From assembly GCF_026239695.1 (NCBI RefSeq), contig NZ_JAPIVS010000008.1, forward strand, positions 186,001-250,000: DNA of 64,000 nt. The letters are read 5' to 3'. Shown in pieces: positions 9,171 through 17,127 of the stretch. Made by a program: the position numbers and the translations under genes. Position 1 is the stretch's first letter. Each line of letters starts with the position of its first letter. Below the pieces are notes generated by a model. The model worked only from the letters and a program-made list of their open reading frames with translations, made no database searches and was not told the DNA's origin. Origin of the DNA: Pedobacter sp. MC2016-15 (GTDB taxonomy: Bacteria > Bacteroidota > Bacteroidia > Sphingobacteriales > Sphingobacteriaceae).

Positions 9171-9587
9171 ATTTTTCTATTTATAATACGAAGGTCTGTA
9201 CTGAAAAAGAGGTGTTTTTAACTCTATCTACTTTTGTTGTGTCGGAATCTACTATATATAAATAATATGTAAGTGTTAATATCATTTTACATGTATAGGT
9301 CAGCCAATTACTTAATGGGGCCTATAAAAGACGAGAATGAAAGCAGCTGTATATTTACTCTAAATTGTTGTTTAATTAAACAAAATACTGTAAATTATTA
9401 AATATAAATATAAGTACTCACAAAATTTATTCATCTAATGTATCGCAAAAGCATACATATACTATATTTGACAGAGTTTACCAAATTGTTAAAGTTCTAA
9501 CCAAATTATTTCTTCAAAGCCTTTACCATCCCGGCACCAAGCCATTGGCTGAAGAAAACAATTTGGTTTCTAAAGCTAAAGTGAAGT
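9171..9587. other. AT-rich divergent spacer with no gene seen
   Basis: This 417-nt stretch separates the NmrA operon (leftward) from the XRE genes (rightward). It is AT-rich and must carry both promoters. I found no open frame with coding character, no strong inverted repeat and no RNA gene. Confidence 0.6.
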
Positions 9588-9941
9588 ATGGCAAATATTA
9601 ATTCTGTAAATAAGGTAGGATCGAGAATCAAATTTTTGAGGAAACGAAAGGGGTGGCCGCAGAGCGAAATCGCAAAGAAGCTTTCAATTTCCAGTGCTGC
9701 CTATTCGAAGATCGAACTTGGGTTCACAGATTCCAACATTTCAAGATTACAACAGATTGCTCAGCTTTTGGAGGTTCATGTACTGGATCTGCTAAATGAT
9801 AGCGATGTGCATATTTTGTATCAGGTAGCAGCGACAGTTAATGACCTTAAAGAAAAAATAACATTATGTGAAACAAAAATCGGAGAACTCCAGACAAAGA
9901 CAATCAACCTTTATGAAGAATTGCATAGATCAGGAAAATGA
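9588..9941 (+). CDS. XRE-family regulator with C-terminal coiled coil
   Basis: The 117-residue protein has an N-terminal Cro/CI helix-turn-helix (about 10-70: IKFLRKRKGWPQSEIAKKLS, SSAAYSKIELG, RLQQIAQLLEV). A predicted coiled coil follows (about 80-115: VNDLKEKITLCETKIGELQT), probably for dimerisation. The stop overlaps a short downstream frame by four bases (ATGA at 9938). DNA target and function are unknown. Confidence 0.85.
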   Translation: MANINSVNKVGSRIKFLRKRKGWPQSEIAKKLSISSAAYSKIELGFTDSNISRLQQIAQLLEVHVLDLLNDSDVHILYQVAATVNDLKEKITLCETKIGELQTKTINLYEELHRSGK

Positions 9942-10015
9942 GTCAGCCAGTCTTATTGATCGAGGATGAAGTCCACATTATTACTAGTTTAAAATCTTTA
10001 TATAGAGAAACATGA
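9938..10015 (+). pseudogene. 25-codon response-regulator-like fragment between two XRE genes
   Basis: The frame starts in an ATGA overlap with the upstream XRE stop and ends in a TGA that overlaps the ATG of the next XRE gene at 10012. The peptide begins MSQPVLLIEDEVHIITSLKS, which resembles the first beta-strand and acidic pocket (Glu-Asp-Glu) of a CheY-like receiver. The fragment ends after the first helix, so the phosphoacceptor Asp is absent. It may be the stub of a deleted response regulator, or a short coupling peptide. The overlaps at both ends suggest it is translated. Confidence 0.5.
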
Positions 10016-10290
10016 ATAGTAAAAATAAGATAATAGAGGGCAAAGTAAGGACTGCTATTATCAACATTAGAAAAATCAGGGAATATCGTAATTATTCGCA
10101 ACATTATGTTGCGGCTAAACTTTCTATATCACAAAATGCATACAGCAAGATTGAGCTTTTCCGAAGTGCGATTACTTTAAACCGGCTCTTTCAAATTGCG
10201 GTAATACTGGAAGTAGAGGTAATGAATTTGCTCTATGTTGAGCACCTAACTGAAGATATGTTTAACGATTTTCCTCCAATTAAAGGGTAG
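10012..10290 (+). CDS. Small XRE-family regulator (NYSQ-type, copy 1)
   Basis: The 92-residue protein is essentially one Cro/CI helix-turn-helix: IRKIREYRNYSQHYVAAKLS, ISQNAYSKIELF, TLNRLFQIAVILEVEVMNLL. It is a clear paralogue of the protein at 47864, which shares NYSQxYVAxKLSISQNAYSK and ends with the same PPIK. The start ATG overlaps the stop of the upstream 25-codon frame, suggesting translational coupling. Target unknown. Confidence 0.85.
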   Translation: MNSKNKIIEGKVRTAIINIRKIREYRNYSQHYVAAKLSISQNAYSKIELFRSAITLNRLFQIAVILEVEVMNLLYVEHLTEDMFNDFPPIKG

Positions 10291-10344
10291 ACCGGATATT
10301 ATATATTAATGGTCTTATCTGCCATCATAACGAAAGATTAATAA

Positions 10345-10596
10345 TCATATATCTGTGTCTCTGGATTCTTTAAAAGGCTTGTCTGGCATAAAGAGTCTTG
10401 GAGAAACCCCAAAATATGCCGCCAGAGTATTTATATGTTTCAAGTTGTACTTAGCAAGATTTGAAGTATTTTCCACGTTGCCCACAAATGAAGTTGTGGT
10501 ATTGAGAATTTGTGCGATATCACTCAGTTTCAAGTTGTGCTGGCGTCTAAGCTTTATTGATATATCAATAGCGTATTGTTCAATAGGAGGTATCAA
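10345..10596 (-). CDS. Tiny XRE-family regulator (PIEQYAI-type, copy 1), TTG start
   Basis: The 83-residue protein has PPIEQYAIDISIKLRRQHNL, TTSFVGNVENTSNLAKYNLK and AAYFGVSPRLFMPDKPF, a compact helix-turn-helix. Two paralogues at 36652 and 46973 start with ATG at exactly the same point (MIHPIEQYAI, MLHPIEQYAI), whereas this copy has TTG (10594-10596 on the minus strand). This may lower its expression. It is convergent with the XRE gene at 10012. Function unknown. Confidence 0.8.
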   Translation of the reverse strand: MIPPIEQYAIDISIKLRRQHNLKLSDIAQILNTTTSFVGNVENTSNLAKYNLKHINTLAAYFGVSPRLFMPDKPFKESRDTDI

Positions 10597-10823
10597 AATC
10601 TGATCGTTTTAACAATACCTAAGATATGAAGAATAAAGAAAAAATGCAGGGAGAAAAGTAATTTTGAAATGGAGTCTTTCAAAACTTCCCTATGTCCGAA
10701 ATTACATGTATTTGTGCTATTTTTTTTGTTTCATTACACAAATAAGTTTATTAAACAGTATCTCAAGGGGTTTTGGCCTGGAATTGGATTTTAAGTATTC
10801 AATTGTAACATAATCTATCATCT

Positions 10824-11054
10824 ATGAATGAATTATTGGTTGATACTGCCGAGATGATTGCATTTCTGCAATTCAAAGCTCAGGAATCAAAAGAGCATCT
10901 CGACCAGCTTAAAAGGAAGATTTGGACACATCAGGGCAATCTCAGTATCGATAGTAAAGTTAACTTACTGGCAGTTATTGAGAACCTGGAGCCGGAGATC
11001 AATGATGCAATACAAAGTCGCATTTACGAGATCAGGAAATTAAATGAAGAATAG
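10824..11054 (+). CDS. Small coiled-coil hypothetical protein
   Basis: The 76-residue, highly charged, mainly helical protein has no signal peptide or known motif; it contains stretches such as EHLDQLKRKIWTHQ and NLEPEINDAIQSRIYEIRKL. The ATG at 10824 follows an AT-rich region. A strong terminator lies 77 nt after the stop. I cannot assign a function. Confidence 0.6.
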   Translation: MNELLVDTAEMIAFLQFKAQESKEHLDQLKRKIWTHQGNLSIDSKVNLLAVIENLEPEINDAIQSRIYEIRKLNEE

Positions 11055-11130
11055 GCAATTATTTTAAAACCTTAATGGTTTCTTCATGTTGATCAAATGC
11101 GACCTAATTGAAATACATACCCTATTAAAG

Positions 11131-11160
11131 ATCCCCGGTAGAAATGCCGGGGATTTTTTT
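11131..11160 (+). terminator. Rho-independent terminator
   Basis: The arms atccccgg (11131-11138) and ccggggat (11147-11154) form a perfect 8-bp stem with an 8-nt loop, followed by a run of seven T. It would end transcription from the 10824 gene before corA. Confidence 0.9.
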
Positions 11161-11241
11161 ATACCCCAAATCTCAAACAATGCTCAAAGCCGTTCGTTTA
11201 TCATATCTCAGCCGCGTTTGAGATTAATAGATTATTAGTAG

Positions 11242-11270
11242 CCCTTGCCAGTGGATTCTGGTGAGGGTTT
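11242..11270 (+). other. Hairpin just upstream of the CorA-type gene
   Basis: Bases 11242-11251 and 11258-11267 form a 10-bp stem with two G-T pairs and a 6-nt loop, followed by tttt. It sits 19 nt before the corA start, so it may be a leader attenuator or simply a second terminator. Confidence 0.45.
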
Positions 11271-11288
11271 TGTATAAAATAAAGAATA

Positions 11289-12188
11289 ATGATAAATCAA
11301 ATAGCAGACAGTGCGTTGAACGGTTTGGAGTGGATAGACATCACGGCTCCAACTGAAGAGGAATTTAAAGAGTTAGCACAAAAATACAACCTGCATCCCG
11401 CATTGGTTAAGGATTGCTTGCAGCCAGACCACCTGCCAAAATTTGAGCGCATGGAGAAGTATGCGTTTATCATCTTTCGCCTATATACTGACAATGATCT
11501 GCCTGAAGCTGATAGCATACAGGAGCTTACCAACAAGATCGCTATTTTCATTTCTGAAGAGTTTGTACTGACTATACACCGCAGAAAACAACCTTTAATT
11601 GAGCAGGTGAAAGACTCTTTAAAAGAGAAACCTTGCTCAACAACAGCAGAATTACTTAATATCCTGATCAGTGCCTGTCTCAATACCTACGAACCACCTT
11701 TGCTGAAGCTATCAAAATCAATTGATCATTTTGAAGAGGTCGTATTTCTGCGTCCAAAGAATGGACCTATCTTAAAAGGGCTCTATTATTTAAAACGCAA
11801 GACTGACCTGCTTAAGCAGATGCTTATTCTATCATATGATATTATTGATAACATTGATGATAAGGAACATGGAACGGTGGATACCAGAGATACCAGGGAC
11901 CATTATCTTAAACTGCAAAACATGTTTTCTTCGCAGTCAGAAAATATCAACCAGCTCCTCAATGTTTACTTTTCTGCCTCTTCTCAAAGAACAAACGAAA
12001 CGATAAGGATCCTGACGATTTTTTCCGTGTTCTTTATGCCCTTGACTTTCATTGTGGGCGTGTATGGGATGAACTTTGAGTTTATGCCAGAACTAAAATG
12101 GAAGCTGGGATATCCCGGCGTAATGCTGCTGATGGTGGTGATCACCTTGCTGATCTATATCTGGTTTAAAAGAAAGAAGTGGTTATGA
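11289..12188 (+). CDS. corA: CorA-family divalent cation transporter
   Basis: The 299-residue protein has a cytoplasmic N-terminal alpha/beta domain and long helices. Two C-terminal membrane segments (about 235-258 and 268-290) flank the pore signature YGMN (VGVYGMNFEFMP), which is the selectivity element of CorA channels. It should carry Mg2+ (or Co2+/Ni2+) across the inner membrane as a pentamer. The C-terminus is Lys-rich, as usual. Its stop overlaps the next gene's ATG (ATGA at 12185), so a transporter and an FAD monooxygenase are translationally coupled, which is an uncommon pairing. Confidence 0.95.
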   Translation: MINQIADSALNGLEWIDITAPTEEEFKELAQKYNLHPALVKDCLQPDHLPKFERMEKYAFIIFRLYTDNDLPEADSIQELTNKIAIFISEEFVLTIHRRKQPLIEQVKDSLKEKPCSTTAELLNILISACLNTYEPPLLKLSKSIDHFEEVVFLRPKNGPILKGLYYLKRKTDLLKQMLILSYDIIDNIDDKEHGTVDTRDTRDHYLKLQNMFSSQSENINQLLNVYFSASSQRTNETIRILTIFSVFFMPLTFIVGVYGMNFEFMPELKWKLGYPGVMLLMVVITLLIYIWFKRKKWL

Positions 12189-13384
12189 TAAATAAGAAAA
12201 TATTGGTCACTGGCGCAAGTATTGCCGGGCCAACGCTGGCTTATTGGCTCAATAAGTATGGATTTAAAGTAACAGTTGTTGAACGTGCGCCCGAGCTCAG
12301 GTTGGGCGGGCAGAACATTGATGTTAAAGGACCGGCAGCTGAGATAGCACGCAAGATGGGTATAGAAAAAGCTATCCGCGAAAAGAACACTACAGAGGTA
12401 GGCCTGCGCTTCGTCAATGTAAATAACGAAACAGTAGCAGAGTTTCCGGTAGGAAATTCACTGAGCATGACCCAGGAGCTGGAGATCCTGCGCGGTGACC
12501 TGGTGCAGATCCTTTATGATCAAACGAAGGACGATGTTGATTATCGCTTTAATCAGTACATCACAGCTATGGTACAATCTAAAGAAAATGTAGCAGTTAC
12601 CTTTTCAAACGGTAATGCAGAAACTTTTGACCTGGTGATCGCTGCGGAAGGAATAGGATCAGCAACACGGCAGCTTGCTTTCAAAGATAAGCCTGATTTT
12701 AAATATCTTGGCTTATATACAGCTTATCTGACGATCTCAAAATCAGCGAAGGACAGCAGATGGGCGCGATGGTGCAATGCAGAGAAGGGAATCGTGTTCA
12801 TGATGCGTCCGGATAATTATGGGGAGACAAGAGCTTCTGTTACTTTTACTGCAGAAGAAGATCGATACAAAGGCCTCTCACTGGATCAGCAAAAGAAAGC
12901 ATTAGTTAAACGTATCAAGGGCAGCGGCTGGGAATCTGAGCGGCTGATCAGGGAAATTAGAAAAACCAACGATCTCTATTTTGAAAGAGTAAGCCAGGTT
13001 AAAGCTGCCAAATGGAGCGAAGGGAGAGTAGCGATTGTTGGGGATGCGGCGTATTGCGCGACACCGATTGCCGGTAAGGGTACTGACATGGCTATGTCCG
13101 GAGCTTATATCCTTGCGGGCGAGTTATTCAAGGCGGATAACTATGAGGAAGCTTTTAAAGCATATGAGCAAAAGATGCGTCCATATGTTGAGAAATGCCA
13201 GAAACTTCCTCCGGGAATACCTGGCATTGTCTATCCACAAACCAAGCTTGGTGTAAGGGTATTAAATACTATGGTGTCTATCGTAGGCAGCAAGCCTGCC
13301 AAATGGGTTACCGGTTTGTTTGGTAAGGAGAAAAAAGAGCCGAAACCAGAGATTATTCTTCCTGATTATGGAAACAGAAAATAG
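12185..13384 (+). CDS. FAD-dependent monooxygenase (PHBH/TetX-like group)
   Basis: The 399-residue class A flavoprotein monooxygenase has an N-terminal FAD-binding loop (LVTGASIAGPTLAYWLNKYG), a basic and acidic pair VVERAPELR, and the second FAD motif GDAAYCATPIAGKGTDMAMS (about 280-300). Such enzymes hydroxylate aromatic or polyketide-like molecules using NADPH and O2. The first Gly of the usual Gly-x-Gly is Ala-Ser here, as in several TetX-like relatives. I would not call it a tetracycline-inactivating enzyme from sequence alone. A GTG start two codons upstream is possible, but the ATG in the ATGA overlap is preferred. Confidence 0.87.
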   Translation: MINKKILVTGASIAGPTLAYWLNKYGFKVTVVERAPELRLGGQNIDVKGPAAEIARKMGIEKAIREKNTTEVGLRFVNVNNETVAEFPVGNSLSMTQELEILRGDLVQILYDQTKDDVDYRFNQYITAMVQSKENVAVTFSNGNAETFDLVIAAEGIGSATRQLAFKDKPDFKYLGLYTAYLTISKSAKDSRWARWCNAEKGIVFMMRPDNYGETRASVTFTAEEDRYKGLSLDQQKKALVKRIKGSGWESERLIREIRKTNDLYFERVSQVKAAKWSEGRVAIVGDAAYCATPIAGKGTDMAMSGAYILAGELFKADNYEEAFKAYEQKMRPYVEKCQKLPPGIPGIVYPQTKLGVRVLNTMVSIVGSKPAKWVTGLFGKEKKEPKPEIILPDYGNRK

Positions 13385-13410
13385 GAGGGCAGCTGGAAGC
13401 GCGCCCTCCT
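13383..13410. terminator. Bidirectional-type terminator between monooxygenase and nitroreductase genes
   Basis: The arms aggagggc (13383-13390) and gccctcct (13403-13410) form a perfect 8-bp stem with a 12-nt loop, followed by aaggtttt. It begins inside the monooxygenase stop codon and ends 7 nt before the convergent nitroreductase stop. Confidence 0.8.
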
Positions 13411-13416
13411 AAGGTT

Positions 13417-14115
13417 TTACTTTTGGACAAATGAGTCTAGATTCATTGGCGCAGGAAGATCGACATCAGTGGAAGCATCCGCCATGGTCATCTCGGTGAT
13501 AAACATTGATTTTGGTGTTCTTACCTTTTTCATGTTAACCAACCAATCCTGTTCACTTTCCCGGTAGCCCAGAGGAAGTATCACGGTGCTTTTATAACCT
13601 GAGCCTTTCAGGTTTAACAACTCATCGAGTTTTTCAGATAGAAAACCTTCGATCGGTGTTGCATCTACCTTTTGTTCTGCGGCAGCAGCAATAGCCATTG
13701 CAAAAGATATATAGCTCTGCTTGGCAGCATGATGTGCCTGCCATTCCTGACCGGACCGTTCGTACAAATCAAGAATCACCTGTTTGTATCCATCCATTGT
13801 CTCATGTGGCAGGCCACGTTCATCCATGATATAATTGAAGACATTAGAGATCCGTTCATCCGTATATCCGTCCCATGCAGCAAAAACCAGCAAATGCGAG
13901 CAGTCAGTGATTTGGCTTTGATCATAGGCAACCAGCCTAATCCGCTCCAATAGTGCACTATCGGAAATGACTATAACTTTATACTGTTGTAATCCCGATG
14001 AAGACGGCGCCAGTCGCGCGGCTTCTAATATATAATCCAGCTTCTCCTGCGGGATCTTTTTCCCATTCATTTTTTTGGTAGCATAACGCCACTCCAGATC
14101 AGTTAATAAACTCAT
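13417..14115 (-). CDS. Nitroreductase-family NAD(P)H-dependent flavoprotein (1)
   Basis: The 232-residue FMN protein is of the NfsB/NfnB type. The N-terminal WRYATKKMNGKKIPQEKLD and ARLAPSSSGLQQYKVIVI blocks carry FMN phosphate and ring contacts (Arg10, the SSSGLQ loop). The C-terminal TVILPLGYRE block completes the site. It reduces quinones, nitroaromatics or flavins. It is divergent from the HxlR regulator at 14224, and the 108-nt spacer holds a strong palindrome, so redox- or electrophile-controlled expression is likely. A TANNTTTG-type -7 element for this gene lies at 14133-14140 (minus strand). Confidence 0.9.
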   Translation of the reverse strand: MSLLTDLEWRYATKKMNGKKIPQEKLDYILEAARLAPSSSGLQQYKVIVISDSALLERIRLVAYDQSQITDCSHLLVFAAWDGYTDERISNVFNYIMDERGLPHETMDGYKQVILDLYERSGQEWQAHHAAKQSYISFAMAIAAAAEQKVDATPIEGFLSEKLDELLNLKGSGYKSTVILPLGYRESEQDWLVNMKKVRTPKSMFITEMTMADASTDVDLPAPMNLDSFVQK

Positions 14116-14181
14116 AATGTAAAATATTTAAACAAATGTACCTTTGCCTGGTGTCAATAAGTAACTTTGTGACCGAAAGTA

Positions 14182-14203
14182 ATGGTGACATCTGAGTCAC
14201 CAT
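14182..14203. promoter_or_regulatory. Candidate HxlR operator between nitroreductase and hxlR genes
   Basis: The arms atggtgac (14182-14189) and gtcaccat (14196-14203) are a perfect 8-bp inverted repeat with a 6-nt spacer. Further gtgac half-sites flank it at about 14169 and 14205. It ends 20 nt before the HxlR start, so autoregulation and control of the divergent nitroreductase gene are the simple reading. Confidence 0.65.
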
Positions 14204-14223
14204 AGTGACAAGAAAGTAACCTT

Positions 14224-14607
14224 ATGGAATTAGAAACTACTGATCAGTCATTACCGCCTTTTGGCGACTGCCTAAAAAAGATAAGAGCTATTGATGATAC
14301 GATGGAGCTGCTGTCAGGGAAATGGAAACTGCCGATCCTGGCCCGACTGTGCTATAAACCAATGCGCTATTCTGAAATATTGAGTGACATTGAACCCCTA
14401 TCAGGGAAAGTGCTCAGTCGGGAGTTAAAGGATCTGGAAATCAACGGTCTGATCAACCGTCATGTGAGCCTGAGCAAGCCAGTTTCTGTTACTTATAGCG
14501 TTTCTGATTATGGGATGTCGCTTAGGGATCTTTCTGATACAATCGCTGAGTGGGGTTTGCAACACCGCGACCGTATCAAAAGCTCGTTCAGGGAAAAGGT
14601 CGTTTAA
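14224..14607 (+). CDS. HxlR-family transcriptional regulator (1)
   Basis: The 127-residue winged-helix protein has the family core MELLSGKWKLPILARL (about 29-44), then SGKVLSRELKDLEINGLINR and VTYSVSDYGMSL. Cys16 (FGDCLKK) lies at the N-terminal position where redox-sensing HxlR members such as HypR and YodB carry their reactive cysteine. It is divergent from the nitroreductase gene with a shared palindrome between them. The 3' end faces the AraC gene at 14618 with a 10-nt gap. Confidence 0.93.
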   Translation: MELETTDQSLPPFGDCLKKIRAIDDTMELLSGKWKLPILARLCYKPMRYSEILSDIEPLSGKVLSRELKDLEINGLINRHVSLSKPVSVTYSVSDYGMSLRDLSDTIAEWGLQHRDRIKSSFREKVV

Positions 14608-14617
14608 TACAAATCCT

Positions 14618-15532
14618 TTATGAGTACGAAGATCTGAACTCCAGGGGTGAAAGATTGGTCTTTGATTTGAACATCTTACTAAACGACTGGCTATGCTCAA
14701 AACCCAGTCTGTAGGCAATTTCACTGACAGACAGGGTTGTAGTAGAGAGGTTTTCTTTTGCTTTCTCTATAATCTTATTTTGGATATGCTGCTGTGTACT
14801 GAGCCCGGTAAGCTCCTTTAATAGGCGGCTTAGATATCCGGGAGATATATTCAGTTCGTTCGTTAAATATTGCACAGTAGGAAGTCCCAGGGCTGATAGA
14901 TTATCATTGTCGAAATATTTTGCCAGGATACCTTCCATACGGTCAAGCACCTCATGGTTGCTTATTTTACGGGTGATAAACTGCCTCTGGTAAAATCTTT
15001 CAGCGTAGTTCAGCAGGGTTTCGATCTGTGATATGATGATATTCTGGCTAAACTTATCAATATTGGAACGGTGCTCAGATTTGATATTCTGAATGATACC
15101 TTCCAGGATTACCTCTTCATTTTCCGAAAGAAAGAGCGCTTCGCTTACAGAATAATCAAAAAACTCATATTTCCTCATTTTTTTCGCCAGGGCAGTATTC
15201 CAGAGGAAGTCGGGATGGATCAGCAAGAACCAACCAGATTTATTATCCTGTCTCTCTTGCGGTACCTCAATGCTGAATACCTGCCCGGGCGCAATGAAAA
15301 ACATTAATCCTTCATCAAAATCATATTGCTGCTGTCCATATTTTATTTTGGCCGGCATATTTCTTTTGAGTGCTATGGAGTAGAAATCATAGACCCAGCT
15401 GACGTTGTTATTTTCTGGCGACAAGCGCATTGTAGCATAATCTACCACACTGATCAGCGGGTGCAGTGGTGGGGGTAAACCTCTGGACCGGTGAAATTCT
15501 ATCAATGATTTTAACTTGCGCACTTCCTTCAT
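14618..15532 (-). CDS. AraC-family regulator, cassette 2
   Basis: The 304-residue paralogue of the other AraC proteins here has the sensing block IKYGQQQYDFDEGLMFFIAP and FLWNTALAKKMRKYEFFDY in its N-terminal domain. The C-terminal double helix-turn-helix includes SVSEIAYRLGFEHSQSFSKM (about 265-284). It lies 64 nt downstream of the NmrA-type gene at 15597 on the same strand, repeating the enzyme-then-regulator order of cassette 1. The inducer is unknown; the partner enzyme suggests a small electrophile or quinone. Confidence 0.92.
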   Translation of the reverse strand: MKEVRKLKSLIEFHRSRGLPPPLHPLISVVDYATMRLSPENNNVSWVYDFYSIALKRNMPAKIKYGQQQYDFDEGLMFFIAPGQVFSIEVPQERQDNKSGWFLLIHPDFLWNTALAKKMRKYEFFDYSVSEALFLSENEEVILEGIIQNIKSEHRSNIDKFSQNIIISQIETLLNYAERFYQRQFITRKISNHEVLDRMEGILAKYFDNDNLSALGLPTVQYLTNELNISPGYLSRLLKELTGLSTQQHIQNKIIEKAKENLSTTTLSVSEIAYRLGFEHSQSFSKMFKSKTNLSPLEFRSSYS

Positions 15533-15596
15533 ATGTCAGCAATAACGAAACTCAAATATAATTATTTAGGGATGGATGTAGTGTTCTGCTACACGC

Positions 15597-16493
15597 TTAG
15601 CCATTGTAAGCCTTTGCGAATTCTTTGGCATAATCGGTCATTTTGATCGTACCAAATACTGATGGCTTGTGCTGCTGGTAATGTTCAAACAATGTTCCGC
15701 TATGCATGGAGGCATTCATTTCTACCAGTCCGGAAACCTGTTGAGGAGCCATACCGATCTTCAGAAATTTGGAATACTCTTCTTCATCAGAGACGACCTC
15801 CCATTTCAGGTCTGGCTTTCCTATCGCGTCACCTAGTATTTTCGCAACTTCATTACATGACAATTCATCACTTACCACATAGCGGAATTTCCTGCCCTCT
15901 GCTGTGGCTTCCAGTTCTTCAGCTATTACATCAGCAATATCGATAGGAGACACCCATGGGATGATATCATCCCCACCATAATTGGCAGCAATCCTACTTG
16001 TAAATTTAATTCCGGGAATGAAGTTGAGGAGATTATAATAAATGGCAAGCGCACGGACATGCGTAATCGAGATATCAGCAGGTAATTCTTTTAGAATATT
16101 TTCAACCAGGTGGTGGAAGTGGAGCATTCCGACACCCTGATCGGTATGTGCGCCGATGCTGCTTAAATGTACTACGTGCCGTACTCTTGAGTCTAGCACT
16201 GCCTTTGCGAAACTGTGGCCTAATTCTCCGTAATAGGCTGCTATATCAAGCTCTTTGTCAAAAAAGTCAACCGGTGGCTCCATTAAATAGACAGCATCTG
16301 CACCAGAAAATGCGGTGTTGAGGAATGCCGGATCTTCCATAGAACCTATAGCTGCTGTAGCGCCCAGCGCGTCAATGATTGATCTTTTTTCCGGATCTCT
16401 GCTGATAACCGTGACAGTATGTCCTTTTGAAATTAGATTTTTTATTAGTGGGATATTTATATTTCCCAAAGAACCTGTGAGTGTGATTTTCAT
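15597..16493 (-). CDS. NmrA-like NAD(P)-binding oxidoreductase, cassette 2
   Basis: The 298-residue protein is close to cassette 1's enzyme: MKITLTGSLGNINIPLIKNL with the TGSLGNIN nucleotide loop, MEPPVDFFDKELD, HVVHLSSIGAHTDQG, IAANYGGDDI, and LSCNEVAKILGDAIGKPDLK. The last block is nearly identical among the NmrA proteins at 8271, 15597 and 61318, so these are recent paralogues. It has no Tyr-x-x-x-Lys catalytic pair, so NAD(P)-linked reduction or NAD(P) sensing are both possible. It is cotranscribed with the AraC gene downstream. Confidence 0.9.
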   Translation of the reverse strand: MKITLTGSLGNINIPLIKNLISKGHTVTVISRDPEKRSIIDALGATAAIGSMEDPAFLNTAFSGADAVYLMEPPVDFFDKELDIAAYYGELGHSFAKAVLDSRVRHVVHLSSIGAHTDQGVGMLHFHHLVENILKELPADISITHVRALAIYYNLLNFIPGIKFTSRIAANYGGDDIIPWVSPIDIADVIAEELEATAEGRKFRYVVSDELSCNEVAKILGDAIGKPDLKWEVVSDEEEYSKFLKIGMAPQQVSGLVEMNASMHSGTLFEHYQQHKPSVFGTIKMTDYAKEFAKAYNG

Positions 16494-16631
16494 TTTGTCA
16501 TAATTGTTTATGCAAAACTACAGGCGCAATGGCGGAGGAATGTATCCAGATCTGACTTTGTTGTAATCAGAAATGGTTATTTGTGAGGAACTGATTTTTC
16601 TCAGGTTCCTCCTACAACGATATTTCAGAAA

Positions 16632-17000
16632 TCACGAAGTCATCGCTTCCTTGTTATCCAATGATTCTTTCTCCAGTTGTTTCTGTCCCCAATTGTGTAA
16701 ATGATTGATAAAAGGCACTAATTCCAGACCTGTATCGCTCAAGGAATATTCTACCTTGGGTGGCACAACGTGGTACATCTTTCGGATGATTAATTTATCT
16801 TCTTCCAGTTCGCGTAAGGTTTGGGTAAGCATTTTAGTGGTAATGTCTGGCAATGTCCTGCTCAACTCTCCATAACGCAATACAGCTTGCATGCTCAGGT
16901 GCCATAAGATGCGGCCTTTATATTTTCCTCCGATACGTTTAAAAGCATATTCAACGCCACATCTCTGTATACACTCGGGAATTTTTGATTTATTTTTCAT
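16632..17000 (-). CDS. HxlR-family transcriptional regulator (2)
   Basis: The 122-residue winged-helix protein has the core FKRIGGKYKGRILWHL, LPDITTKMLTQTLRELEEDK and PPKVEYSLSDTG. Two N-terminal cysteines (Cys10 and Cys14, PECIQRCG) give it the best potential for thiol-based sensing among the six HxlR proteins here. It is divergent from the quinone-oxidoreductase-like gene at 17128, and the 127-nt spacer contains overlapping palindromes and a promoter, so it very probably represses that gene and itself. Confidence 0.93.
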   Translation of the reverse strand: MKNKSKIPECIQRCGVEYAFKRIGGKYKGRILWHLSMQAVLRYGELSRTLPDITTKMLTQTLRELEEDKLIIRKMYHVVPPKVEYSLSDTGLELVPFINHLHNWGQKQLEKESLDNKEAMTS

Positions 17001-17045
17001 TTTAAATAAGGGTCAAACTATTGATTATCAACAATACATTCTTTT

Positions 17046-17105
17046 AAGTATGTAACATACAAATAAGTACATACTTGTCAAAGGTAATCAAACGGTCTAA
17101 GTTTG
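17046..17105 (+). promoter_or_regulatory. Promoter overlapped by HxlR-type palindromes
   Basis: GTATGTaACATAC (17048-17060) is a perfect 6+1+6 palindrome and AAGTAcaTACTT (17065-17076) a 5+2+5 palindrome. Their outer arms (17046-17053 and 17069-17076) also pair as an 8-bp repeat. The second palindrome overlaps a CTTG -33 element (17074-17077), which is followed after 20 nt by TAAGTTTG (17098-17105), a full Bacteroidota -7 element. The gene at 17128 starts 23 nt on. A repressor bound here would block the -33 site. Confidence 0.75.
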
Positions 17106-17127
17106 TAGCTCATTAATTTATACAGTT

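Noticed and set aside
12185-13384. Tetracycline-inactivating TetX
   Set aside because: Only the general class A flavoprotein monooxygenase motifs are seen; TetX-specific residues cannot be judged from memory, so a drug-resistance call is not supported.
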